Assembly: GCA_021324885.1 (NCBI GenBank)
Contig: JAJPIF010000028.1
Span: 62,001-126,000 of the forward strand
DNA from: Pseudomonadota bacterium
GTDB lineage: Bacteria; Desulfobacterota; Binatia; Binatales; Binataceae
Reading direction: 5' to 3'
Length of the DNA: 64,000 nucleotides
Both the position numbers and the translations under genes were made by a program. Shown here in pieces: positions 36,971-45,837 of the stretch (the first letter of the stretch is position 1; each line of letters opens with the position of its first letter). The notes under the pieces were generated by a model. It was not told the DNA's origin and ran no database searches. It was given only the letters and a program-made list of their open reading frames with translations.

Positions 36971-39130
36971 ATGGATACTGCAGCCGTCGACCGGATTATC
37001 GAGGCCGCGCGCGCCGAAAATCGTACCGCCCTTTCGGAAATAGAATCCAAGCAATTGCTTGAGGCCTGGGCAATTCCGACGGCGATGCCGCGGCGGGCCG
37101 CCTCCGCCAGGGAAGCCGCTTCAATCGCCAAACAGATCGGATTTCCCGTCGTACTCAAGGTTCTTTCCCCCGATATCACGCACAAGAGCGATGTCGGTGG
37201 TGTCGTTTTAGGACTCAACTCACAGTCGCAGGTCGAGGCCGCCTTCAAACTGATCAAGAATAACGTGGCGGAAAAGGCGCCCACCGCCCGTTTTGAGGGT
37301 GTCGCCGTGCAGACGATGGCCAGGGCTGGCGTCGAGATGCTCGCCGGAATCACTTATGACGCGGCCTTCGGTCCGATGCTGGTCACGGGTCTGGGCGGTG
37401 TGATGGTCGAGGTGCTCAAAGATGTCGTGATGCGGCCCGCCCCGATCGACGCCAAAACCGGCCGCCAGATGATCGATGAATTGAAAGGCGCCGCTTTGCT
37501 GCGTGGCGTGCGCGGGACGCCTCCCGCCGATATCGACGCGTTTGTTGATCTGCTGGTGAAGCTGAGCGAACTGGCCGGGTCGCGCCGCGATATCCGCGAG
37601 ATGGATCTCAACCCGGTGATGGTCTATCCGCAGGGCGTGCTCGCAGTCGACGCGCGGGTGGCGCTCAGCGACGGAGCGGCGGCGGATGTATCGGAAGTCA
37701 ACGGCGATCGCGCAGCGGCGCGACGGCGCAACCTGGAAAAGGCGATCTCGCCTGAAACAATCGTAGTAATCGGCGACAAGAAGGCGGGAGGCTATATCTG
37801 GCTGCGCGCCCAGTCCAATTTCAAAGGCAAGCTCTACTCCGTCCAGATTGATCCCCGCGAAATCCCGAACATCGAGCAGATGGGGATCACCAATTACCTC
37901 AACCTGTCCGAAGTTCCAGGCCCAATCGATCTGGCAATAACCGCGGTGCCCCGCCAGGTCGCGCCATTGATCCTCAAGAATTGTCTGGAAACCGGCGTGC
38001 GCGGCGTCCAGTTCTTCACCTCGGGCTTTTCGGAAACCGCCGAAGAAACCGGCGTCAATCTTGAGCGCCAGCTTAAATCATTGGCGGAGAACTCGGATAT
38101 CGCGCTGATCGGGCCCAACTGCATGGGTTTGTACAATCCCGCCGTGGGCCTGTGCAATTTTCCCGGTCAACCCACCGGCGAAGCGGGCGACGTCTGCTTC
38201 ATCTCGCAAAGCGGCACGCACATGGTGAACATGGCCTTTCAGGGGCCGCTGCGCGGGATCAAAATCAACAAGGGAGCCTCGATCGGCAACGCGATAGTGC
38301 TCAATCCCGCCGATTACCTCGAGATGATGGCCGAGGATCCAGCGACGCGCGTGATTGGGATGTACGTTGAGGGAATCCGCGATGGCCGCCGCTTCCTCGA
38401 TGTTCTCAGGCGCGCCACGGCGCGTATCCCCGTCGTCATCTGGAAGGGCGGCATTACCGAAGCCGGCGCCCGTGCGACTTTCTCTCATACCGCCTCGCTG
38501 GCGACCTCGTCCGCAGTCTGGAAAGCGGTCGTGCGCGCGGGCGGCGCGGTCGAGGTCCGTTCGTGGGACGCGCTGCTCGACGCGATGGCGATGTTCTCGC
38601 GCAGTCTGCCGATTCGGGGGCGGCGGGTCGGGCTGGTTGCGATGACTGGCGGCCAGTCGGTGTTTATCACCGATGCCTTTGCCAGCGCGGGGATGGAGAT
38701 TCCGGCTCTCTCGCAGTCCTCTTACGACGAGTTCAAGACCTTCTTCAATATAATCGGCGGCAGCTATCGCAACCCGCTCGACGCCGCCGGCACGATCATG
38801 GGACCGCAGGAAGGCAACCTCCTGCGCATCCTCAATATCCTCGATCGCGATCCCGTGCTCGATCTGATCGTGCTCGAAATCGGTACCGGAACCGCGGCCT
38901 CGCGCTGGGCCAGCCATGAGGCCGATCTGATCTCGATGCTGGACAAGCTGGCCGACTTCAACCGCCGCGCCAGCAAGCCCTTTTCCCTGATCATGCATCA
39001 CGCGCATATGGAAGATCTGGTCGCGCGCGCCAGGAGACTGGCGGTTGAGCGCGGCATGCTGGTCTTCGAGAGCTTCGAGCGCGCCGCCCAGACCCTGAAC
39101 CTTGGCGCCGAATATTGGAGCATGCACTGA
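36971..39130 (+). CDS. Acyl-CoA synthetase, NDP-forming (acetate-CoA ligase, ADP-forming-like)
   Basis: 719 residues. The order is ATP-grasp domain first (residues about 10-225, GFPVVLKVLSPDITHKSDVGGV), then CoA-binding domain (from about 255, VVIGDKKAGG) and the two succinyl-CoA-ligase-like domains (FISQSGTHMVNMA; GARATFSHTASLA). The histidine of the ASHTGSL-type phospho-His motif is kept in FSHTASLA. The enzyme interconverts acyl-CoA + NDP + Pi with acid + NTP + CoA. Fusion in beta-alpha order is one of the known variants. Divergence from the consensus (SGTHMVN instead of SGALG) suggests an unusual acyl substrate. Confidence 0.88.
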   Translation: MDTAAVDRIIEAARAENRTALSEIESKQLLEAWAIPTAMPRRAASAREAASIAKQIGFPVVLKVLSPDITHKSDVGGVVLGLNSQSQVEAAFKLIKNNVAEKAPTARFEGVAVQTMARAGVEMLAGITYDAAFGPMLVTGLGGVMVEVLKDVVMRPAPIDAKTGRQMIDELKGAALLRGVRGTPPADIDAFVDLLVKLSELAGSRRDIREMDLNPVMVYPQGVLAVDARVALSDGAAADVSEVNGDRAAARRRNLEKAISPETIVVIGDKKAGGYIWLRAQSNFKGKLYSVQIDPREIPNIEQMGITNYLNLSEVPGPIDLAITAVPRQVAPLILKNCLETGVRGVQFFTSGFSETAEETGVNLERQLKSLAENSDIALIGPNCMGLYNPAVGLCNFPGQPTGEAGDVCFISQSGTHMVNMAFQGPLRGIKINKGASIGNAIVLNPADYLEMMAEDPATRVIGMYVEGIRDGRRFLDVLRRATARIPVVIWKGGITEAGARATFSHTASLATSSAVWKAVVRAGGAVEVRSWDALLDAMAMFSRSLPIRGRRVGLVAMTGGQSVFITDAFASAGMEIPALSQSSYDEFKTFFNIIGGSYRNPLDAAGTIMGPQEGNLLRILNILDRDPVLDLIVLEIGTGTAASRWASHEADLISMLDKLADFNRRASKPFSLIMHHAHMEDLVARARRLAVERGMLVFESFERAAQTLNLGAEYWSMH

Positions 39131-39168
39131 GCCCGGAAACCGTCCTGAACCACCAAAGCTGACAATTG

Positions 39169-40269
39169 ATGGCGCCGCGCGTCGATCACCAAGCCGATCT
39201 GCGCTTCATGCGCGAAGCCTTGGCCGAGGCCGTCACCGTCCTCGGACGCACCGCTCCCAATCCCGCCGTCGGATGCGTGATCGTCAAGCAGGGCAGGGTG
39301 ATCGCTCGCGCCGCGACGGCGCCGGGCGGCCGTCCACATGCAGAACCACAGGCGATTGCGATTGCCGGAAGACGGACGGCGGGCGCGACTGCTTACGTCA
39401 GCTTCGAACCATGCGCCCATTTCGGCCAAACGCCGCCGTGCGCGGATGCTCTGATTGCGGCGAGGATCGAACGAGCTGTCATCGGATGCCTCGATCCGTA
39501 TCCGCCGGTCCGTGGGCGAGGCGTCGCCAGGCTGCGGCGGGCCGGCATCGCCGTTGACATCGGGGTGCTCGAAGATGAATGCCGCCGGCTCAACGAGGGA
39601 TTCATCACGCGCGTGACCAAACGGCGTCCGTTCGTGCTATTGAAAATGGCGATGTCGCTTGACGGGCGAATTGCCGCACCCAAGCCCGGCGGATGGATCA
39701 GTTCGGAGCAGTCGCGCGAACTGGTCCATCGATGGCGCAATGAGTGCGACGCGGTGATGGCCGGCGCCGGCACGGTAATCGTCGATAATCCGCGGCTGAC
39801 CTGCCGCCTCAAAGGGGGACGTGATCCGGTACGAATCGTGGTCGATGCGGCGTTGCGCACCCCGCCGCAGGCGCGCGTGTATCATCAGCGCTCGGCCGCT
39901 CCGACCGTCCTCGTCACCACACCAGAAAACATGGATCGCGCGCGCGAGCGCTACGGACGCAAGGTTCAATTGATGGCGGTGCGAGGTTCGGATGCGGGAA
40001 TCGACATTCGGCTGTTGATGCGTGATCTCGCCGCATCTCGGGCAATATCCAAAGTGCTGCTCGAAGGCGGCGCGCACCTGGCAGCGTCGGCATTGCATGC
40101 CAGGGTAGTGGATCGGGTGGCGTTTTTCGTCGCGCCTATAATCTTCGGCGCTGGAATTCCCGCAATTGAGGGCCTGCAAACCAGCCGCGCGAGCCACGCG
40201 ATTAGACTGAACAACCTGCGCGCCCGCCAAATCGGCCCCGACTGGCTGCTGGAAGCAGAGCCAGCCTGA
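39169..40269 (+). CDS. ribD: Bifunctional diaminohydroxyphosphoribosylaminopyrimidine deaminase / 5-amino-6-(5-phosphoribosylamino)uracil reductase
   Basis: About 366 residues. The N-terminal deaminase domain keeps the zinc set in PHAEPQAI and EPCAHFGQTPPCADAL; the C-terminal reductase domain begins about residue 150 (KMAMSLDGRIA) and ends with IIFGAG. These are the second and third steps of riboflavin synthesis. ATG 39169 is preceded by TTG 39166, an alternative start. No ribE, ribBA or ribH is linked, which is unusual but not rare. Riboflavin supply may matter for the many flavin (LLM) enzymes later in the window. Confidence 0.95.
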   Translation: MAPRVDHQADLRFMREALAEAVTVLGRTAPNPAVGCVIVKQGRVIARAATAPGGRPHAEPQAIAIAGRRTAGATAYVSFEPCAHFGQTPPCADALIAARIERAVIGCLDPYPPVRGRGVARLRRAGIAVDIGVLEDECRRLNEGFITRVTKRRPFVLLKMAMSLDGRIAAPKPGGWISSEQSRELVHRWRNECDAVMAGAGTVIVDNPRLTCRLKGGRDPVRIVVDAALRTPPQARVYHQRSAAPTVLVTTPENMDRARERYGRKVQLMAVRGSDAGIDIRLLMRDLAASRAISKVLLEGGAHLAASALHARVVDRVAFFVAPIIFGAGIPAIEGLQTSRASHAIRLNNLRARQIGPDWLLEAEPA

Positions 40270-40354
40270 ATGCGGGCGGCTTGAGAGCAACGGCCCGGAC
40301 GCGCTAGGTATCTGCCATGGATTCGCTTACCAGACCCGCCAATGAGGTTAGCCA

Positions 40355-40990
40355 ATGGCAACAGACCTGAGCGAAATCGCTAAACCGCAGAGCACCGCGT
40401 TGATGCTGATGGAGATTCAACAGGCGGTGATCGGCACCGCGACACCGCCGCTGTTCAGCGCCCTGCGCGAAGCGGCCGAAAAGATCGGGCTTGCGCAAAA
40501 CGCCGGATTGCTGCTGCGGGCGGCGCGGCAAGCCGGAATAAAGATATTCCATTGCCCCGCGTTCCATCGCCGGGGCCAGGAAGGATTTATCACCAATTGC
40601 CGGCTGGCCCAGGCGGTCAGACGCGCCGACATGCCGATGGCGATCGGGTCGGAGGGCGCCGATTTTCTCCCCGAAGTCAAACCCGAGGGCGACGAATTCA
40701 TCATGTGGCGCTTTCACTGCCCGACCATCTTCCACGACAGCAGCCTTGACAGCGTCTGTCGCAACCTCGGAATCACCACGGTGGTCCTGACCGGGGTGTC
40801 CCTGAATCTGGGCATCCCCGGATCGACGATCGAAGCCATGAACCGCAACTACCGCGTGATCATTCCCACCGATTGCGTGGCGGGCTATCCGCCGGAATAT
40901 GGCGAGATGGTCCTGAAGAACACGCTTCATGCACTTGCCTACCTGACCACGGCGAGGGAGTTGGCTGCAGCCTGGGGCGTGCGTCAGTAG
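40355..40990 (+). CDS. Isochorismatase-fold protein with a degenerate catalytic triad
   Basis: 211 residues, the usual isochorismatase-family length and fold pattern (ALMLMEIQQAV, VVLTGVSLNLGIPGSTIEAM, IIPTDCVAGY). In active members the triad is Asp in DMQ, Lys in the DxxIxK helix-loop and Cys in TGVxxNxC. Here these positions read Glu20, Trp118 and Gly153, so the nucleophile and the general acid/base are both missing. It may be a non-enzymatic paralogue or use another chemistry. It lies 25 bp upstream of a CaiB-family CoA transferase and is probably co-transcribed with it. Confidence 0.82.
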   Translation: MATDLSEIAKPQSTALMLMEIQQAVIGTATPPLFSALREAAEKIGLAQNAGLLLRAARQAGIKIFHCPAFHRRGQEGFITNCRLAQAVRRADMPMAIGSEGADFLPEVKPEGDEFIMWRFHCPTIFHDSSLDSVCRNLGITTVVLTGVSLNLGIPGSTIEAMNRNYRVIIPTDCVAGYPPEYGEMVLKNTLHALAYLTTARELAAAWGVRQ

Positions 40991-41015
40991 AGCAAACGTA
41001 CATAAGGAGCACTCG

Positions 41016-42236
41016 ATGAGCGAGCAAGCTGCGAGCGGTCCGCTGCGCGGAATCAAAGTGATCGAGGTTGCCGCGTGGGCGGCTGGTCCGATGGCCGGCG
41101 GGATACTGGCGGATTGGGGCGCCGACGTAATCAAAATCGAGCCGCTGGACGGCGATCCTTACCGTGCGCTGAACATCCAACCCGGGCGGCGTCCGGAGGG
41201 CCTGATCAATCACAACTTTTTCGTCGCCAACCGCAACAAGCGCAGCGTCGCTATCGATCTCAAAAACCAGCACGGGCTGAAGCTCGCCTACGATCTGATT
41301 GCCAGGGCCGACGTCTTTCTGACCAACGTCCGCCGCCAGGCGCTCGAGCGTCTGAAACTGCATTACACGCATCTGCACGCGATGTTCCCGCGCTTGATCT
41401 ATTGCCATCTGACCGGCTACGGCATCGAGGGCCCCGACGTGGATCGGCCCGCCTATGATATCGGCGCGTTTTTCGCGCGCGCCGGCGTCGGCGCCACGCT
41501 GCTCACCGAAGAAGCGGAACCGCTGATGCGCACGGGGGCGTTCGGCGACTATTACACCGCCTTCGCCGCCGCCAGCGGCGTATGCGCCGCGCTGGTGGGC
41601 CGCCAGACTACCGGTGAAGGGCAACTGGTTTCGACGTCGCTTTTGCGCACCGGCGCCTTTTGCGTCAGCCACAGCTTCAACCAGATGATGTTTGGGTATC
41701 CGCCCTCGGGCCAGCGCAGCCGCACCCAGAGCTTCAATCCGATGATCAGTTGCTATCGCGATGCCAACCGCAAATGGTTCTACCTGTTGGGGTTGCAGGG
41801 CGATCGCATCTGGCCAGCCGTGTGCCGCTCGATCGGCCGTCCGGAACTGGAGAAGGATCCGCGCTACGATTCACTGAGTGCGCGCGCCAAAAATGCCGCC
41901 GAACTGATGGCGTTGCTGGACCAGGAGTTCGCCAAACGTCCGCTGGCGCAATGGGCCGAGATCTTCGATCGCGAAGGCGTGTGGTGGTCGCCGGTGCAGA
42001 ACGTGCAGGAAGCGATGAAGGACCCGCAGATGCGCGCGGCGGGCGCGTTCGCCAAAATCAACACACCCGAGGGCGAGCGCGAAATCGTGCCCGCACCCGT
42101 GGACTTCAGCCGTACGCCGTGGAATATCCGCTCATGCTCGCCCGAGCTAGGCCAGCACACGGAAGAAGTGCTGCTGGAGATGGGCTATAGCTGGGAAGAC
42201 CTCGCGCAGTTCAAAGAGCAAGGCGCCATTGGATGA
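41016..42236 (+). CDS. CoA transferase family III (CaiB/BaiF)
   Basis: 406 residues. Starts with the family signature GIKVIEVAAWAAGPMAGGILADWGADVIKIE and has PLDGDP, VANRNKRSVAIDLK, and YDIGAFFARAG in the region of the catalytic Asp. The end is ELGQHTEEVLLEMGYSWEDL. These enzymes move CoA between organic acids (formyl-CoA/oxalate, carnitine, aromatic or phenyl acids). GGAGCACTCG gives the ribosome site. It follows the degenerate isochorismatase gene closely. Confidence 0.93.
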   Translation: MSEQAASGPLRGIKVIEVAAWAAGPMAGGILADWGADVIKIEPLDGDPYRALNIQPGRRPEGLINHNFFVANRNKRSVAIDLKNQHGLKLAYDLIARADVFLTNVRRQALERLKLHYTHLHAMFPRLIYCHLTGYGIEGPDVDRPAYDIGAFFARAGVGATLLTEEAEPLMRTGAFGDYYTAFAAASGVCAALVGRQTTGEGQLVSTSLLRTGAFCVSHSFNQMMFGYPPSGQRSRTQSFNPMISCYRDANRKWFYLLGLQGDRIWPAVCRSIGRPELEKDPRYDSLSARAKNAAELMALLDQEFAKRPLAQWAEIFDREGVWWSPVQNVQEAMKDPQMRAAGAFAKINTPEGEREIVPAPVDFSRTPWNIRSCSPELGQHTEEVLLEMGYSWEDLAQFKEQGAIG

Positions 42237-42381
42237 GCTGGATCCGATCGATAGGAACCGCGCCGACCTTCGAGACCACGCCGTTTGCGTTTGTGGCAAG
42301 CGCCGGGACATTTTCGCCCGCACAAGCGGGCAGCGATCATCGTGATCCAATGGAGTTTCTGGCCGGTCGGTCCACGCACGA

Positions 42382-43611
42382 TTAATTCCGGGCCGATTTC
42401 TGGGCCAGCGCCGGCACCTGGCCCGATTCCATCATCTGGCACAATTTTGCCGCGATCAGTTCTCCGCCGATCTTATGGCCCAGTTCGTTCCAGTGGCCTT
42501 CTCCTGTCGTGGTGTTCTTGAAGCCATGCAGAAACACATGATGTGCTTGAGCATACGCGGCCATCGGTTTTGACAGGACCAGGACCGCAAAGCCGTCGCG
42601 CTCGCCCAAGGCGGCGATTCTGTCATCGGGATAGGACAGATTGGCGACTCCCAGCCGCTTCATATATCGATCGCGCGCAGCGGGATCCGGCCACACCTGG
42701 ATTGCGTTGGTCAAGGTTACGGTCAGAAACGCCGCGGAGTGGGCTTTGACCTCGCGGTTCATCTCTTCGATCAGGCCTTCGGTCACATGCCAGGCATTGC
42801 GCCAGGCGGTGTCGGACGGCGCCTTATAGATGATGTCGCTGATACCCAGTTCGCAACCAACCGTGTCCTGATGGTGATGGCGATGACCGCCGTGCAAACG
42901 ATCTCTGAGCGCGCGCGAGGCGGCGTCGATCATATTGAACAGGGCCGATTGATGGGGATCGAAGCGCAGCCGCGACTCAAAGCGCATCATGCACTGCGCC
43001 CGGCTCATTGCGGAGTCGAACAGCGGTCCCGCGGGCACCATCTCGCCGTCGCGATAAACGTAAAACGGCCGGCATCGTTCGGTCTCGAGATCGACCGAGT
43101 TGTTGACGATGTCGTTGCCGGTAAATACCGCCAGCACCACGATATCGGGTGAGAACCGCCATGCCTGATGCCGCAGGGTCATCAGTTCCTGCGCCGTGCC
43201 GTAGCCGTTAACGCCGAAGTTCAGCACCTCGACTTTGCGTCCGGCCACAGCGGGGCATCGGGCGAGCGCGCGTCCGATTACCGCGCTGAAGGTTTTATCT
43301 TCCGCAACCTGCTGGCCTTCGGTAAAGGAATCGCCGAGCACCGCGATGCGGATCGTGTCCGGCGGTTTGGTGAAAGATGTTTCGGGTCCGCGAAAACCCT
43401 CGTGGTTGATGCGGACGTAGGCGTCGCCCTCCCTGGTGTTCCATCCCGCAGCACCGGGCCGCAGCGCCCATCCGCGATACCGATCGTAGGCATAGAAACC
43501 GGGGTGAGCGAGCCCGGTGACGCGCAGGACGACCTCGCCGACGACCAGCGCCATAAGGATGCCGAAACAAAGCAGCGCGGCGCGGGCTGCGATCCTGGCC
43601 AATGTCTTCAC
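42382..43611 (-). CDS. SGNH-hydrolase/GDSL-like envelope protein
   Basis: 409 residues. One N-terminal hydrophobic helix (AALLCFGILMALVVGEVVL) suggests a signal anchor. The SGNH blocks are block I AVLGDSFTEGQ near residue 94 (nucleophile Ser), block II FGVNGYG, block III FTGNDI, and block V HWNELGHKI with the catalytic Asn/His region. Such proteins remove O-acyl groups from polysaccharides or lipids or are acyltransferase-like, for example AlgX/AlgJ types. GTG 43611 is the visible start with no strong ribosome site. It is convergent with the CoA transferase gene. Confidence 0.87.
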   Translation of the reverse strand: MKTLARIAARAALLCFGILMALVVGEVVLRVTGLAHPGFYAYDRYRGWALRPGAAGWNTREGDAYVRINHEGFRGPETSFTKPPDTIRIAVLGDSFTEGQQVAEDKTFSAVIGRALARCPAVAGRKVEVLNFGVNGYGTAQELMTLRHQAWRFSPDIVVLAVFTGNDIVNNSVDLETERCRPFYVYRDGEMVPAGPLFDSAMSRAQCMMRFESRLRFDPHQSALFNMIDAASRALRDRLHGGHRHHHQDTVGCELGISDIIYKAPSDTAWRNAWHVTEGLIEEMNREVKAHSAAFLTVTLTNAIQVWPDPAARDRYMKRLGVANLSYPDDRIAALGERDGFAVLVLSKPMAAYAQAHHVFLHGFKNTTTGEGHWNELGHKIGGELIAAKLCQMMESGQVPALAQKSARN

Positions 43612-44016
43612 TTCTCGAATTTGTAACAGAAATCCGCCGCCGTTCTAATACTGGTCTGATTGGGAGAGCTCCCGGATGCGGCGAACCTGCCTACACAGGA
43701 GCTCGAGCGCAAGGAGGTTCATACATTGTCGCTATGTCGTCCGGTGCGCGCGCGTATAAATGCTGGCGCCAGGCATTTCGCCTGTCGGGTCGCTGAAATC
43801 CACTGGGTCATCCCCGGCGTAGGCGTACGGGTTGAGGCCGCCAGCCAGGCCTGTCTGCGGAAGCCAATTCTTCGCTCTACCCGTTTCCCGTGCTTCCGGC
43901 CAGACGGTGTCATCTTTAAAAAACTCCCCCAGAATCGTAGTTACGGGGTGTGGATAAGTGGGAAGAGATTAGGAGCCTGTGCTTACTTTTTCCCACGGGT
44001 GTCTTGTTTCAATGGG
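43612..44016. other. Noncoding spacer containing a perfect DnaA-box-like sequence
   Basis: Just over 400 bases without a gene I can support; frames crossing it belong to shadows of neighbouring genes. At 43949-43957 the plus strand reads TGTGGATAA, complement TTATCCACA, a perfect match to the DnaA-box consensus. Only this one box was seen, so this is not a recognisable origin; it could be chance or a titration/regulatory site. Confidence 0.4.
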
Positions 44017-44679
44017 TCACTTTTTGCGCACGATGGTCAGGCCGTCGGAGACCGGGATCATCACCGCGTCCACGCGTTGGTCGTGCGCGATCAGATCGTT
44101 AAGCGCGCGGATTGCTTTGGTGTCCTCGGTCTGGTTCTTCGGGTCGATCACGCTGGCGCCCCACAGCACGTTGTCGATCAGGATCAGACCGTTGGGGCGC
44201 GTGCGCTTGAGGCATTCCTCGTAATAATTGCGGTAATTGACCTTGTCGGCGTCGATGAAGCTGAAATCCAGGACGTAATCGAGGGGCAAAGCGCTCAGCG
44301 TTTCCAGCGCTGGGGCGAGCTTGAGCGTAATCTTCGAGCTGAGTCCGGCGCGTTCCCAGTAGCGGCGCGCGATCGTCGTCCACTGCTGATTGATATCGCA
44401 GCACAGCAGGTGGCCGTCGGCAGGGAGCGCGCGGGCGACGCAAATCGCGCTGTAGCCGGTGAAGGTTCCGATTTCGATCGCGTTGCGCGCGCTGATTGCG
44501 CGCACCAGGATTCCCATCAGCGTGCCCTGTTCGGCCGCTATCTGCATCCCGGCGATTGGCCCCAGCTTGCTAGTTTCCTGGGCGAGCTCGGCCAGCAGCG
44601 GATCGCCGTTATGGCCATGGTCAAGCAGGTACTTGTGAAGTTCGCGATTAAGCGCGGTGAATTTTTCTTCTGCCGCCAT
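44017..44679 (-). CDS. Class I SAM-dependent O-methyltransferase (caffeoyl-CoA type)
   Basis: 220 residues. The SAM-binding motif is NAIEIGTFTGYSAICVARALP; the substrate/metal Asp region is DYVLDFSFIDADKVNYRNYYEECL, followed by LILIDNVLWGASV. This is the catechol/caffeoyl-CoA O-methyltransferase family, normally divalent-metal dependent. ATG 44679 has AAGGA 8 nt upstream. It is divergent from hemB with 73 bp between. Confidence 0.93.
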   Translation of the reverse strand: MAAEEKFTALNRELHKYLLDHGHNGDPLLAELAQETSKLGPIAGMQIAAEQGTLMGILVRAISARNAIEIGTFTGYSAICVARALPADGHLLCCDINQQWTTIARRYWERAGLSSKITLKLAPALETLSALPLDYVLDFSFIDADKVNYRNYYEECLKRTRPNGLILIDNVLWGASVIDPKNQTEDTKAIRALNDLIAHDQRVDAVMIPVSDGLTIVRKK

Positions 44680-44752
44680 CTACGCAATCCTTTTGGAAGT
44701 AAAGGTCGCACCAGTTACAGTTTAAAGATAGCATTGGAGCAGGTGACCAACG

Positions 44753-45721
44753 ATGCCATTTCCGCTTAATCGTCCGCGCAGACTGCGGCGGACCGAAATG
44801 CTGCGCCGGATGGTCCGCGAGACGCGGCTGAGCCCCGACAACCTGATCCAGCCGCTGTTCGTGTGTCCGGGGCGCGGCGTGAACAATCCGATCAACTCGA
44901 TGCCCGGGGTGGCCCAGCTTTCGCCTGATATGGCGGCGCGAGAGGCGCGCGAGATTGCCGCGGCCGGCGTTCCCGCGATTATTCTGTTCGGTCTGCCCGA
45001 GCACAAGGACGCGATCGGCAGCGAAGCCTGGAGCGACAGCGGTTCGGTGCAGCGCGCGATTCGGGAGATCAAAGAGCATACGCCCGAGATGGTCGTGATT
45101 ACCGATGTATGCATGTGCGAGTACACCGATCATGGCCATTGCGGGATGATCAAGGACGGCGATGTCGATAACGACGCCACCTTGGAACTGCTGGCCCGCG
45201 AAGCGCTTTCGCACGTGCGTGCCGGCGCCGATATCGTCGCGCCGTCGGACATGATGGACGGGCGAGTCGGCGCAATCCGCAGAGCGCTTGACGAAAATGG
45301 CTTTTGTTTGACCCCGATCATGGCTTATGCGGCGAAATACGCGTCCGCGTTTTACGGCCCGTTCCGCGATGCCGCACAGTCCGCGCCGCAATTCGGCGAT
45401 CGGCGGTCTTATCAAATGGATCCAGCCAACGGCGATGAAGCGCTGCGCGAGGTCGCGCTGGATTTGGAGGAAGGCGCCGACATCGTCATGGTCAAGCCGG
45501 CGTTGTCCTACCTGGACCTGATCTGGCGCGTGAAGCAGGAGTTCAGATGCCCGGTGGCAGCCTACAACGTCTCGGGCGAGTACGCGATGGTGCGCGCAGC
45601 CGGCCTCAACGGCTGGATCGACGAGCGGCGCGCCGCGATGGAAATACTAATCGCGATCAAGCGCGCCGGCGCCGACCTGATCCTGACCTATTTCGCCAAA
45701 CAGGCCGCACGCGAGTTGTGA
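44753..45721 (+). CDS. hemB: Porphobilinogen synthase (5-aminolevulinate dehydratase)
   Basis: 322 residues, standard length. The metal-site cysteines lie in [14 protein letters not shown] (near residue 122-135), and the Schiff-base lysines are in [14 protein letters not shown] and [10 protein letters not shown]. The enzyme joins two ALA molecules to porphobilinogen for haem, cobalamin and other tetrapyrroles. The three Cys pattern implies a zinc-dependent form. No other hem gene is adjacent. Confidence 0.97.
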   Translation: MPFPLNRPRRLRRTEMLRRMVRETRLSPDNLIQPLFVCPGRGVNNPINSMPGVAQLSPDMAAREAREIAAAGVPAIILFGLPEHKDAIGSEAWSDSGSVQRAIREIKEHTPEMVVITDVCMCEYTDHGHCGMIKDGDVDNDATLELLAREALSHVRAGADIVAPSDMMDGRVGAIRRALDENGFCLTPIMAYAAKYASAFYGPFRDAAQSAPQFGDRRSYQMDPANGDEALREVALDLEEGADIVMVKPALSYLDLIWRVKQEFRCPVAAYNVSGEYAMVRAAGLNGWIDERRAAMEILIAIKRAGADLILTYFAKQAAREL

Positions 45722-45754
45722 CAATACCAGGTGAGATTTTGAGCCCCCTGAGCC

Positions 45755-45776
45755 CGGGTTGACCGTCTTAACCCGT
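45755..45776 (+). terminator. Possible hairpin terminator after hemB
   Basis: CGGGTT (45755-45760) and AACCCG (45770-45775) form a 6-bp stem with a 9-nt loop, followed by TTAATTTAAGAT. The A/T-rich tail is not a pure T-run, so this is only a weak intrinsic-terminator candidate between hemB and the convergent metallophosphoesterase gene. Confidence 0.32.
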
Positions 45777-45837
45777 TAATTTAAGATAACTTCGAGGCTT
45801 TTATGGGTCCTGGCGCTAGAAAACCTGCAAATCCGGC

